Below, in pieces: positions 8,816 to 21,600 of a DNA stretch of 61,613 bases (positions are counted from its first letter, which is position 1; each line of letters starts with the position of its first letter). The translations under genes and the position numbers were made by a program. The notes beneath the pieces were generated by a model, which worked only from the letters and a program-made list of their open reading frames with translations, had not been told where the DNA came from and made no database searches. Source of the stretch: Candidatus Thiomargarita nelsonii (lineage in GTDB: Bacteria > Pseudomonadota > Gammaproteobacteria > Beggiatoales > Beggiatoaceae); the NCBI GenBank assembly GCA_000785145.2, contig JSZA02000025.1:1-61613 (forward strand), given 5' to 3'.

Positions 8816-9379
8816 TTATTGTCTGCATATTTGCTTTTGTAACATTCCTTTTATAATATGAACCATTTCCTGTGCAACCAACAGATCAGCAGCTTCAAAA
8901 AACCGTTTTTGTTCTTCAATGAATTTCTCTACATCAAACAACAGTTTATCGGCTTTAACGACATTGAATTCCGGAAAATAAGCACTCTCTTCTTCTATGG
9001 ATAAGAAATAATCTGTGCTAACAGTGTTTAAAGTTTGAAAAACTTCGTTAGGCAATAAGTATATTTCTTTTATACACCCATCTAATTGATTGACGTGTGT
9101 AAAAAAAATAAACGGGGTTTCGGGATGACAAAAAGTTTCACCAACAGACATCTTGCCTTTTTTGAGGTATTTCAGCCGTTTTTCACTGATCTGGATAACA
9201 AACCGTTGCTCCAAATTGTCATTAATAAATTGATCTAAATAATTGAGATAGAGTTTTCCAGTCGAATCTACCTCAACATATAACAAAGGGATATCAGCAA
9301 AGTCTAAGACTTCTTTTACCTCTGTCTCTTTAAAAGGATTAACTTGTATTTGATATTTATCAATCGTGTTCATGTTCAT
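8816..9379 (-). CDS. Hypothetical protein, second gene of a two-gene operon
   Basis: A 187-residue protein with no recognised motif. It is predicted soluble, mostly beta-strand in the first 130 residues (PLLYVEVD, RFVIQISEK, FIFFTHVN, IKEIYLLP), then an acidic helical tail (KFIEEQKRFFEAADLLVAQEM). No signal peptide or membrane span. Its ATG overlaps the stop of the upstream gene by 4 bases (ATGA), pointing to translational coupling. The gene is intact while its neighbour on the left is wrecked. It could be part of a small defence or toxin-antitoxin type module, but nothing in the sequence proves that. Confidence 0.7.
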   Translation of the reverse strand: MNMNTIDKYQIQVNPFKETEVKEVLDFADIPLLYVEVDSTGKLYLNYLDQFINDNLEQRFVIQISEKRLKYLKKGKMSVGETFCHPETPFIFFTHVNQLDGCIKEIYLLPNEVFQTLNTVSTDYFLSIEEESAYFPEFNVVKADKLLFDVEKFIEEQKRFFEAADLLVAQEMVHIIKGMLQKQICRQ

Positions 9380-9765
9380 AATTTTGTTATCTCAAGGCAC
9401 TCTATGTCATTATAAATGTCAAAACGCTCATAAAACCAAAAATTACAGTGACCAGTATGACTGTTTATTTTTATAAAACCAGATTTTTGTTTAATTTTGA
9501 GTTTGGCTATGAAGTTACCCATTTTTTTGCCTTTGCCTAAGATTTCTTTATACTTACTCAATGCACAATCATAGTTAGTATAAAACGAAATACCAAAAGC
9601 GTCACACATTTGCTGAAACCGTTTATTGTCTGGATAAAGTGTGTTGTAAGGAATAAATTCACTTGCATCCAATTTGTTTCCCTGAAATATTCTATAAAGT
9701 ATCACAATATCGTTTTCAACGGCACTTTTAGGCGGACAATTTTTAGGAAGTTTTTCTTTGTACAT
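9376..9765 (-). CDS. Hypothetical protein, first gene of a two-gene operon
   Basis: A 129-residue basic protein (many Lys; KIKQKSGFIKIN) with no recognised motif. The N-terminal part PPKSAVENDIVILYRIFQG looks like a mostly helical, possibly winged-helix-like region, but this is only an impression. AGGAA lies 7-8 bases before the ATG. It is followed by a gene overlapping by 4 bases, and preceded by a good sigma70-like promoter and a leader of about 150 bases. Confidence 0.68.
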   Translation of the reverse strand: MYKEKLPKNCPPKSAVENDIVILYRIFQGNKLDASEFIPYNTLYPDNKRFQQMCDAFGISFYTNYDCALSKYKEILGKGKKMGNFIAKLKIKQKSGFIKINSHTGHCNFWFYERFDIYNDIECLEITKL

Positions 9766-9917
9766 TTTGTTTTCCTATGAATAATGAAGTAAGAATATGA
9801 TTTTAAAATTAATGTGTTTCACCAGTTTACGATGTTCTTGCTTTTCATTGGGTTTGCACCCCGGTATTTGCATGAGCCTCTGTTGAGTTGCACAAAATGA
9901 TTAATCTCTTTATAAAA

Positions 9918-9946
9918 AAAATATACTATATCCGCCGCTTTGTCAA
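9918..9946 (-). promoter_or_regulatory. Sigma70-like promoter for the 9765-8816 operon
   Basis: On the minus strand TTGACA (9946-9941) is followed, 17 bases later, by TATTTT (9923-9918), or 15 bases later by TATATT (9925-9920). The -35 is a perfect consensus. It points at the two-gene unknown operon about 150 bases downstream. The rest of 9766-10040 holds no gene I can support. Confidence 0.5.
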
Positions 9947-10040
9947 GACGGGGCAACATTTTTTTTCAAGCCAATGAGTTCTTGTTAAAATAATTTCACA
10001 GAAAAGAAACCATATTTTTGCCAAAAACCTGTTTATAGGA

Positions 10041-10907
10041 CTACAAATATTCCCACCCATATCGCGTATATTCCTTTAACCAGCTATCATTAATCACTTC
10101 GATTTTATTATCAAACATATTTTGCCAATCTATCAACACTAGACAGCCTTCAGGCAAAACAGCGCCTTTTCCCCAGGTTAATTCGGCGATTTTGCACGTT
10201 TGCGTCACCTTATTCTCAAAATATTGTAAATGAAAAGCTGTATTAGTGTGTCCGTAAAAATGAAAAAGGGGTTTGTGAAGCATTAAAAAATCATTGATTT
10301 CTGGCATACCAAAGCCTTTTTCCTCAAAATCTCTTGGGCTATCGTGGCTGATAAGGATATCTATGCCCTCCTGACTCACTTTGGAATTTTTTTTTAATTT
10401 TTCTAACGCCACTTTTTCAGACGCTTGAATATACTTTTGGTTAGCGCCTGGGTTTTTATGGGCAGGAAGTCCGATTCTGCCGATGCCAACGATATTAATA
10501 CAAGCGTCTCCGACTTGGAAAGTTTGTAACTCGCCCGTTTTGCAGATAAAAAGGTGCTGGTAACAATCGACGGCAAATCGTGGGGCTTGCGTTTGTGCCT
10601 CTAACTGATTTAAAAATTCGTGATCTTCGTGGTTGCCCCTGACGCATACCAAATCACAGGCTAATTTTTTAAATAATCTTTCTAATTGAGGTTGCGGCTT
10701 GATAAAATAGCGATGAAATCCTAATTCGGTCGGATCACGTCGGGCATGTTGGAGAGTAGCTTTGTCCAATAGATTGGGGAAAATACCAACATCGCCACAT
10801 TGGAGAATTAAATCGACTTTGATATTTTTCTCCCGTTGCAGCCTCTCGACTAATTTGAGACACAAAAAAATGCGTCCGTGTAAATCGGCAAAAACGGCAA
10901 TTTTCAT
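10041..10907 (-). CDS. Calcineurin-like metallophosphoesterase
   Basis: A 288-residue protein from the ATG of MKIAVFADLHGR, chosen over an upstream GTG because the metal-binding strand begins there and AGGTTGAG precedes it. The five metal motifs are present in order: DLHG (~8), GDVG (~38), GNHED (~108), SHDS (~192) and GHTN (~223). It is a cytoplasmic dinuclear-metal phosphoesterase; the substrate cannot be told from sequence. It lies 60 bases after the PP2C phosphatase gene and is probably co-transcribed with it and msbA. Confidence 0.85.
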   Translation of the reverse strand: MKIAVFADLHGRIFLCLKLVERLQREKNIKVDLILQCGDVGIFPNLLDKATLQHARRDPTELGFHRYFIKPQPQLERLFKKLACDLVCVRGNHEDHEFLNQLEAQTQAPRFAVDCYQHLFICKTGELQTFQVGDACINIVGIGRIGLPAHKNPGANQKYIQASEKVALEKLKKNSKVSQEGIDILISHDSPRDFEEKGFGMPEINDFLMLHKPLFHFYGHTNTAFHLQYFENKVTQTCKIAELTWGKGAVLPEGCLVLIDWQNMFDNKIEVINDSWLKEYTRYGWEYL

Positions 10908-10967
10908 TTGGCTCAACCTGAAAAAGACTGAAAGATGCACCTGCGATTAATGCTGGTGTCGTTTTGA

Positions 10968-11786
10968 CTACCAAAAATAATACCACACCCCACCACCCAA
11001 AATCATTGTTATGAGCAATCCTAATGCAACAGAACGCCTTATGTTTAAATTATTTTTACCTTCAAGCTGTGCCACAGCCACACTAATATTATCCCCCTCA
11101 ACACCCCCAGTCACCAAAGCCTCTTTTAGCAAGCATTCAACCCGCGTTCTAAGATCAACATCAGCTCGTAACAATATCTTTACCATACTGGACAATGAAA
11201 CCTGTTGCCAAAAGCCGTCACTACACAACAAAAAACTATCGCCGGGGCGTACTGAGGCTTGACCAAAATCGGGCTGAGGGGGCTCTTCACCACCTAAACA
11301 GGCGAATAAATAACCTTGTTTAGGATGCTTTGCCATATCCTCTTCCTTAACGCGCCCCAAATCGACTAACAATTGTACGACTGAATGATCTCTAGTACGT
11401 TGTCGTAATTTTCTATGACGAAAATGATATAAGCGACTATCTCCAAGATGTGCCCACCATGCGAGCGAACCATGAATGTATAATAAAACACAAGTGCTAC
11501 GAGGGGATATATTATGTTTCTGTCCTAATTCATTAATCTTATCATGAGCCCGATCACAAATTCGTTGCAAAAAATTTATCGGTGTAGCATCTGCATCTAT
11601 TTCTTGTTCCCATAATAATTTAGCAACTTTTATAACCGTTTTGGATGCCAACTCCCCTCCCTCGTGTCCTCCCATTCCATCGGCAACAACTAATAAATGG
11701 CTATTCTCTTTTGAAAAGATGGCCACACGATCTTCTTGATCTTCTCGCCCTCCTATGTGCTGATCTTTTTCGATTTCCCAATTCAT
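10968..11786 (-). CDS. PP2C-family Ser/Thr protein phosphatase with C-terminal membrane anchor
   Basis: A 272-residue protein. The PPM/PP2C motifs are complete: REDQED (~14-19), DGMGGHEGG (~37-45), HLGDSRLY (~118), LLCSDGFW (~187) and GVEGDNIS (~229). It removes phosphate from Ser/Thr using two metal ions. The last ~20 residues (ALGLLITMILGGGVWYYFW) form a single membrane span, so the catalytic domain is tethered on the cytoplasmic face. No partner kinase is in the window. It begins 15 bases after the msbA stop, so the two are almost certainly one operon. Confidence 0.9.
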   Translation of the reverse strand: MNWEIEKDQHIGGREDQEDRVAIFSKENSHLLVVADGMGGHEGGELASKTVIKVAKLLWEQEIDADATPINFLQRICDRAHDKINELGQKHNISPRSTCVLLYIHGSLAWWAHLGDSRLYHFRHRKLRQRTRDHSVVQLLVDLGRVKEEDMAKHPKQGYLFACLGGEEPPQPDFGQASVRPGDSFLLCSDGFWQQVSLSSMVKILLRADVDLRTRVECLLKEALVTGGVEGDNISVAVAQLEGKNNLNIRRSVALGLLITMILGGGVWYYFW

Positions 11787-11801
11787 CTTTGTTGTACTCT
11801 A

Positions 11802-13526
11802 TCAGGCAGTCGTTTGATATAATTTGGCATAAATTCCCTGTTTTTCAATCAATTCGGCATGTTGACCCATTTCGACAATACGCCCTTTTTCCATAACGAC
11901 AATACGATCAGCTTTAGCAATAGTAGATAAACGATGGGCAATAATTAACATAGTACGCCCTTGTTTAAGTTTATCCAATGACTGTTGCACTTGATGCTCT
12001 GACTGCGTATCTAAAGCCGAAGTGGCTTCATCAAAAATCAGAATCGGTGCATCTTTTAACAAAGCCCTAGCGATAGCGAGACGTTGACGCTGCCCACCCG
12101 ACAATTTAACGCCTCTTTCACCAATTGGCGTATCTAAACCGTCTGACATTTGTTCAATAAATTCCATGGCATAAGCCGCTTGAGCCGCTGCAATGATTTT
12201 ATCACGCGGCGCCTCTGCCATCGCACCATAAGCGATATTAGCCGCAACGCTATCATTAAACAACACCACATCTTGACTGACAATGGCAATATTAGCGCGG
12301 AGCGTTTCTAAGGGTAAATCATTGATATTGACATCATCAACTAACAATTGTCCCTCAGTGACACTATAAAAGTGTGGAATTAAATTTGCTAAAGAGGTTT
12401 TACCACTGCCCGATGCACCGACAAAGGCGACGGTTTCACCGGGCATGATGGAGAGAGAAATATCTTGCAGGGCGGGGCTGGCTTGTCCCTCATAGGCAAA
12501 ATGAAGGTGTTGAAAAGTCAATTTGCCTGAAAAACGTGCCAAATCTCCTTTAGGGGGAGAGATTTCTGAAGCTTGATCTATCAAATTAAAGACACTTTGC
12601 GCCGCCGCAAGTCCTTGTTGCAATTTATCATTCACCTGAGTTAAACGCTTGATGGGGCTAAACAGCAAACCCATGGCTGTAAACAGCGACACAAAACCAC
12701 CCACTGTGATATTATCCGCTGCTGACTGTTGGGCGGCAATATAAATAATGACTCCCAAAGCAGAAGCGGTGAGTATTTGCACAATAAAAACACTCAAACC
12801 AGAAATTATTTTAGTTTTAACCTCTAATTGTCGCACCTGATTACTGGCAAACTGAAAACGGTTTTGCTCATAACGATGCCCCCCAAAGACTTTAACCAAT
12901 TTATGCCCCCCGATTGCCTCCTCAAGCACTCGCGTTATATACCCCATAGCATCTTGCATAGAAGTATTCATCCGCCGCAGCCTTCGGCTGACTAGACGAA
13001 TAATTACAATCGTCAATGGCAGCACAGTAAAAACAATTAAAGAGAGCATCCAATTAAGATAAAACATCCACGCCAACAAGCCGAGCACCGTTAAACTGTC
13101 GCGCACCAAAATAATGAGTGCCTCAGTAGCGGCAGCCATAACGCGATTGACATCATAAGTGACTTTAGATAACAATACACCCGAAGACGTTTTATCAAAT
13201 TCACTGGTTGGCAAGGTTAAAATTTTACTAAACATCGCCACCCGCAAATCCATCACTAAACGCGATGCTACCCAAGTCATGCCGACATTACTGGCTAACA
13301 GGGATAATCCTTTGATTGAAAATAAGATTATCAAAAAAATGGGCATCCATTTCATCATGGTGGGATCTTTATCGACAAAGCCACCATCCAGTAATGGTTG
13401 AATCAAGGCTGCCAAAATTGGATCAGTCAATGCCATGACGATTATCGCCAAAATGGCTAAGGCAAATACGCGCCAATAGGGGGCGACGTAGCCTAATAGG
13501 CGTAGGTAAAGGGCTTTGCTATTCAT
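11802..13526 (-). CDS. msbA: Lipid A export ATP-binding/permease protein MsbA
   Basis: A 574-residue ABC half-transporter (E. coli 582). The N-terminal ~310 residues contain six membrane spans. The ATPase domain has Walker A GASGSGKTSL (~367), Q-loop SQDVV, signature LSGGQRQRLA (~472), Walker B ILIFDEATSALD (~495) and the H-loop AHRLSTI (~527). It flips lipid A-core across the inner membrane as a homodimer, which fits a Gram-negative cell. It is the first gene of the msbA-PP2C-metallophosphoesterase run. No kinase gene lpxK follows, unlike in enterics. Confidence 0.92.
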   Translation of the reverse strand: MNSKALYLRLLGYVAPYWRVFALAILAIIVMALTDPILAALIQPLLDGGFVDKDPTMMKWMPIFLIILFSIKGLSLLASNVGMTWVASRLVMDLRVAMFSKILTLPTSEFDKTSSGVLLSKVTYDVNRVMAAATEALIILVRDSLTVLGLLAWMFYLNWMLSLIVFTVLPLTIVIIRLVSRRLRRMNTSMQDAMGYITRVLEEAIGGHKLVKVFGGHRYEQNRFQFASNQVRQLEVKTKIISGLSVFIVQILTASALGVIIYIAAQQSAADNITVGGFVSLFTAMGLLFSPIKRLTQVNDKLQQGLAAAQSVFNLIDQASEISPPKGDLARFSGKLTFQHLHFAYEGQASPALQDISLSIMPGETVAFVGASGSGKTSLANLIPHFYSVTEGQLLVDDVNINDLPLETLRANIAIVSQDVVLFNDSVAANIAYGAMAEAPRDKIIAAAQAAYAMEFIEQMSDGLDTPIGERGVKLSGGQRQRLAIARALLKDAPILIFDEATSALDTQSEHQVQQSLDKLKQGRTMLIIAHRLSTIAKADRIVVMEKGRIVEMGQHAELIEKQGIYAKLYQTTA

Positions 13527-13918
13527 TATTATTTTTAATTAAGTCTAGTACAACGGATTAGGGGAATAAACGGATTGATCTAGGTGCTGGACGGGGTTTT
13601 TCTCGTTCCTTTGCCTCGCAAAAAAAATGCCATTAAGTTAAGCTGGCCTGTAGGGTGGATATCGCTGCGCGTATCCACCGAAATATCAATATTAATCAGG
13701 TGGATACGCTATCGCTTAATCCACCCTACATGTATGGATTTTTTCTCGTTCCCACGCTCTGCATCAAGTATTATTATGGAGCACCTGATTTTTGAAAGAT
13801 AAAAAGTTTTCTACACTAAATTCTAATATCATATCAGGTATCAGGTATCAGGTACCAGGTATCAGGTATCAAAAAAAATTAAGGAGTCCAAGATTTATCT
13901 TGGGCTCCATTCATAGTT
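13527..13918. repeat. Gene-free gap: truncated MITE, heptamer tandem array and palindrome
   Basis: 13626-13739 is a MITE of the CAATGCCATTAAG family that has lost its right end; after CATGTATGGATT it runs into TCTCGTTCCCACGCTCTGC. 13832-13870 is a run of about five imperfect TATCAGG heptamers. 13882-13908 is a family A palindrome ending at the pyrG stop. I see no gene here. Confidence 0.75.
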
Positions 13919-15556
<1,638 letters not shown>

Positions 15557-15617
15557 TTAAATAAGAAAAATGTGGCAAGATAGCAGATTAAGTGGGGGGG
15601 GTGCAAGTGGTGGTCAA

Positions 15618-15665
15618 GGAGTCCAAGATTTATCTTGGACGAGCCCAAGATAAATCTTGGACTCC
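15618..15665. repeat. Double family A palindrome after the giant protein gene
   Basis: GGAGTCCAAGATTTATCTTGGAC is followed by GAGCCCAAGATAAATCTTGG and ACTCC. Two copies in opposite orientation form a longer hairpin between the stop of the giant gene and the pyrG start. It is a plausible terminator for the minus-strand giant gene. Confidence 0.75.
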
Positions 15666-15671
15666 AAAATT

Positions 15672-18600
15672 TTAAGGCAAGAGCATGAGATCACCATCAT
15701 CCGACAGCATCTCATCTATCACCGTCTCTGACGATAAGGAATGCAATTGAACCCAAATACTGTTGTTCAACCACACCCAAATCCCATAATTCTCACCCAA
15801 ATCGACAATCACATCATCTAAACCGCTACCATCTACATCTCCCGTGCTCAGGTGCTGAGACGATAAAATGTGCAATAAGAGCCATTCGCTATTATTCATC
15901 AACAGCCAAATCCCGTCTTGCTCACCAAAGTCGAAAATCACATCGTCTTGACCGTTACCGTCTATATCTCCAGTCACCATGCTCTGAGATGATAAGTCGT
16001 GCAATTTCCGCGTTTCACTATTATTCAGGAACAGCCAAATCCCTGCACCCGAGTCGAAAATCACATCATCTTCACCACTGCCATCTACATCTCCCATGAC
16101 CATGCCCTGAGACGATAAATTTTGCAATTGAAGCTTTTCGCTATTGTTCATGAACAGCAAAATATCGGTGCCAAAGTCGAAAATCACATCGTCTTGACCA
16201 CTACCATCTACATCTCCCATGACCATACTCTGAGATGAGATCGTGTACAATTGAAGCCATTCGCTCTGGTTCATCCACAACCAAATACCGGTGCCAAAGT
16301 CGATAAAGACATCGTTTTCACCATTACCGTCTATATCTCCCATGACCATGCTCTGAGGAGATGAACTTTGCAATTGAAACCATTCGCTGTTGTTCATCCA
16401 CAACCAAATCGCATCGCCAAAGTCGACAATCACATCATCTTGACCCGTACCGTCTATATCTCCCGTGAACAGCTTATGAGCCGATGAACTGTGCAATTGA
16501 ACCCATTCCTTGTTATTCATCCACACCCATAAGCCATCGCCAAAGTCGAAAATCACATCATCTTGACCGGAACCGTCTATATCTCCGATGACCAGATGCT
16601 CGGCAGCGATCAGGGAAGACGAACTATTCATCTGCTCCCACAAGCTATAAGGCGTGCCCTCGCTAACAGCCTTGCTTCTTCTGACGAAAGCGGCCAATAC
16701 TGCATTGATGTCGGAAGTGGTCGCGCCTGCCGTTACCGCAATCTCCGTGCTGCTGCTAATATTTGGCGCATCGTCGTAATATTCGATGACATAAGTCATT
16801 GAAGCATCCCTGAAGCGGACGTGATAAATGTCAGAAGCCAAACCGCCAAGATCATAATAGCCAGCCGAATTAGTAAAAGTCAGATTAGCCCAAACCCAGC
16901 GAGTGCCGTTCCAACGGTAAGCCGTCACCCCAATATTACTTAAAGAATATCCGCCACTGTCCGTTACCATGCCAGTGATGTGACCTGCCAAATCCAACTG
17001 TGCATTGATGTTGGACGTGGTCGTGCCGACTGTTATCGCAAGATCGGTGGCATTCTCAAAATCCAACACATTATCATAATACTCAGTCCTATAAGTCCCT
17101 GACGCATCCCTAAACCGGAGGCGATAAGTACCGGTCTTCAGCGTGCCAAGATCATAGCTGCCGGACTCCAGAGTCAAATCAGCACTAACCCAAACCCAAC
17201 GATTGCCGTTCCAACGGTAAGCCGCCACATTTATCTCCTTTAAAGGATTACCAGCAGAGTCCGTCACCGTGCCAGTGATATGAGCTGCCAAATCCAACTG
17301 TGCATCAGTGTTAGAAATGGTCGTGCCGCTGGTTACCACAAGATCCGTGGCACTGTCAAAATCCGGCACATCGTCGTAATACTCGGCGGCATAAGTCCCG
17401 CTATTATCCCTGAACCAGAGGCGATAAGTGCCAACCGCCAAACCGCTAATGTTATAACTGCCAGAAGCATCAGTCAGGTCATAACGAACCAAGTTCCAAC
17501 GACCACCATCCCAACGGTAAGGTATTACCCAAATAGACTTTAAAGGATTTCCAGTACTGTCCGTCACGGTGCCGGTGATGTGACCTGCCAAAGCCAACTG
17601 GGCATTGATATTAGAGGTGGTCGCGCCTGTCGTGACCACAATATCCGTGGCACGGTTAATATTCAGCGCACCATTGTAATACTCGATGGCATAAGTCCGT
17701 GAAGAATCATAGAACTCAATGCGATAAGTACCGGCATCCAAGGGAATGTCATAACTGCCAGAAGCATCAGTCCGGCCAGAGTTAGGACTGTCCCAACTAG
17801 TACCATTCCAACGGTAAGCCATTACCCAAATATCCTCTAAAGGATTTCCGGCACTGTCCGTTACCGTGCCAGTGATGTGACCTTTCAAAACCAACTGGGC
17901 ATTGATATTAGATGTGGTTGCGCCTGTCGTGACCGCAATATCCGTGGCACTGTCAATATCCAACGCATTGTCGTAATACTCGGTGGCATAAGTCCGTGAA
18001 GAATCATAGAACTCAATGCGATAAGTAGCAGCATCCAAGCGAATGTCATAACTGCCAGAAGCATCAGTCCACTCAGAGTTAGCACGGTTCCAACGACTAC
18101 CATCCCAACGATAAGCTGTCACGCGAATAGACTCTAAAGGATTTTCGGCACTGTCCGTCACCGTGCCAGTGATGTGACCTTTCAAAGCCAACTGGGCATT
18201 GATGTTAGATGTGGTGTTGGCCGTGACAGAAATATCCGTGGCACTGTCAATATCCAATGCATTGTCGTAATACTCGTTGACATAAGTATTTGAAGAATCA
18301 TAGAACTCAATGCGATAAGTACCAGTATCCAAACGGCCTATCTTATAACTACCAGAAGCATCAGTATGGTCATTTATAGCCCTGTCCCAACGACTATCAT
18401 CCCAACGGTAAGCCGTCACGCTAATAGACTGTAAAGGATTTCCGGAACTGTCCGTCACTGTACCAGTGATGCGACCTGTCAAAGCCAACTGGGCATTGAT
18501 GTTGGATGTGGTCATGTTGGCCGTTACTGTAATGTCCGTGGCACTGTTAATATTCAGCGCATTGTCATAATACTCGGTGGCATAAGTATTTGAAGAATCA

Positions 18601-21600
18601 TAGAACTTAATGCGATAAGTACCGGCATCCAAACGGCCAATATCATAACTGCCAGAAGCATCAGTCTGGTCAGAACGAACCGATTTCCAACTACTACCAT
18701 CCCAACGGTAAGCAGTCACCTTAATAGACTTTAAAGGATTTCCGGCACTGTCCGTCACCGTGCCAGTGAGCTGACCTTTCAAAGCTAACTGGGCATTGAT
18801 GTTGGACGTGGTAGTGTTGGCAGTTACCGAAATATCCATGGCACTGTCAATATCCAACGCATTGTCGTAATACTCGGTGGTATAAGCAGAATAAGAACTG
18901 CGGCTGAAGTTTACGCGATAAGTACCGGCATCCAAACCGCCAATGTTATAACTGCCAGAAGCATTAGTATAGTCAGAACGAACCGAGTCCCAACGACTAC
19001 CATTCCAACGGTAAGCCCTCACGTTAATATTTTCTAAAGGATTTCTGGCACTGTCCGTCACCGTGCCAGTGATGTGACCTTTCAAAGCCAACTGGGCATT
19101 GATGTTGGACGTAGTCGCGTTGCCTGTTACCGAAATATCCGTGGCACTGTCAATATCCAACGCATTCTCGTAATACTCGGTGACATAATCATAGCGGTCG
19201 AACTTGACGCGATAAGTACCTGCATCCAAACCGCCAATGTTATAACTGCCAGAAGCATCAGTCCGCTCTAACTTAGCATAGTCCCAACGACTACCATCCC
19301 AACGGTAAGCCGTCACGTTAATATACCGTAAAGGATTTCCGGCACTGTCCGTCACCGTGCCAGTGATGTGACCTCTCAAAACCAACTGGGCATTGATGTT
19401 GGACGTGGTCGTGTTGGCCGTGACCGCAATATCCGTGGCACTGTCAATATCCAACGCATTGTCGTAATACTCGGTGGCATAATTATAGTGGCTGAACATG
19501 ACGCGATAAGTACCGGTATCCAAGCGAATGTCATAACTGCCAGAAACATCAGTCCGGCCATATCTAGCCCTGTCCCAACGACTACCATCCCAACGGTAAG
19601 CCGTCACGTCAATATACCGTAAAGGATTTCCGGCACTGTCCGTCACCGTGCCAGTGATCTGACCTTTCAAAACTAACTGGGCATTGATGTTGGACGTGAT
19701 CGTGTTGGCAGTTACCGAAATATCCGTGGCACTGTCAATATCCAACGCATTGTCGTAATACTTGGTGTATACAGAACTATGATAAGAGTCGCCGAACTTG
19801 ACGCGATAAGTCCCTGTATCCAAACCGCCAATGTTATAACTGCCAGAAGCATTAGTATCGTCAGAACTAACCCAGTCCCAACGACTACCATCCCAACGGT
19901 AAGCCGTCACGTTAATATACCGTAAAGGATTTCCGGCACTGTCCGTCACCGTGCCAATGATGTGACCTTTCAAAGAAGCCAACTGGGCATTGATGTTGGA
20001 TGTGGTCGTGTTGGCAGTTACCGAAATATCCGTGGCACTGTCAATATCCAACGCATTGTCGTAATACTCAGTGACATAATTAGAGTGGCTGAACCTGACG
20101 CGATAAGTACCTGTATCCAAACCGCCAATGTTATAACTGCCAGATGCATTAGTATAGTCAGAACTAACCCAGTCCCAACGACTACCATCCCAACGGTAAG
20201 CCGTTACGTTAATATTCTCTAAAGGATTTCCGGCACTGTCCGTCACCGTGCCAGTGATCTGACTTTTTAAAACCAACTGGGCATTGATGTTGGACGTGAT
20301 CGTGTTGGCAGTTACAGAAATATCCGTGGCACTGTCAATATCCAATGCATTGTCGTAATACTCGTTGACATAAGTATAGTGGCTGAAGTTTACGCGATAA
20401 GTCCCTGTATCCAAACCGCCAATGTCATAACTGCCAGATGCATTAGTATAGTCAGAACGAACCGAGTTCCAACGACTACCATCCCAACGGTAAGCCGTCA
20501 CGCTAATAGACTGTAAAGGATTTCCGGCACTGTCCGTCACCGTGCCAGTGATCTGACCTTTCAAAGAAGCCAACTGGGCATTGATGTTGGACGTAGTCGC
20601 ATTGGCCGTTACCGCAATATCCGTGGCACTGTCAATATCCAACGCATTGTCGTAATACTCGGTGACATAATTATAGCGGTCGAACTTGACGCGATAAGTA
20701 TCGGCATCCAAGCGAATGTCATAACTGCCAGAAGCATCAGTCCGCTCAGAGTTAGCACTGTCCCAACGACTACCATCCCAACGGTAAGCCGTCACGCGAA
20801 TAGACTCTAAAGGATTGCCGGCACTGTCCGTCACCGTGCCAGTGATCTGACCTTTCAAAGCCAACTGGGCATTAATGTTAGACGTAGTCGTGTTGCCAGT
20901 TACCGAAATATCCGTGGCACTGTCAATATCCGGCGCATTGTCGTAATACTCGGTGGCATAAGCAGAGCGGCTGAACTTGACGCGATAAGTAGCGGACTCC
21001 AAACTGCCAATGTTATAACTGCCAGATGCATTAGTATAGTCAGAACGAACATAGTCCCAACGACTACCATCCCAACGGTAAGCCGTTACGTTAATATTCT
21101 CTAAAGGATTTCCGGCACTGTCCGTCACTGTGCCAGTGATGTGACTTTTTAAAGCCAACTGGGCATTGATGTTGGACGTGATCGTGTTGGCAGTTACAGA
21201 AATATCCGTGGCACTGTCAATATCCAATGCATTGTCGTAATACTCGTTGACATAAGTATAGTGGCTGAAGTTTACGCGATAAGTCCCTGTATCCAAACCG
21301 CCAATGTCATAACTGCCAGATGCATTAGTATAGTCAGAACGAACCGAGTTCCAACGACTACCATCCCAACGGTAAGCCGTCACGCTAATAGACTGTAAAG
21401 GATTTCCGGCACTGTCCGTCACCGTGCCAGTGATCTGACCTTTCAAAACCAATTGGGCATTGATGTTGGACGTGATCGTGTTGGCAGTTACCGAAATATC
21501 CGTGGCACTCTCAATATCCAACGCATTGTCGTAATACTCGGTGGCATAAGTCCGTGAAGAATCATAGAACTTAATGCGATAAGTCCCTGTATCCAAACCG

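Noticed and set aside
13832..13870. Heptamer array as a plasmid-type iteron origin
   Set aside because: Only about five imperfect 7-bp units, no initiator gene or DnaA boxes nearby; more likely slippage.
16563..20222. Several plus-strand open frames of 65-87 codons with similar proteins
   Set aside because: They are antisense shadows of the repeated modules of the giant minus-strand gene and repeat only because the modules do.
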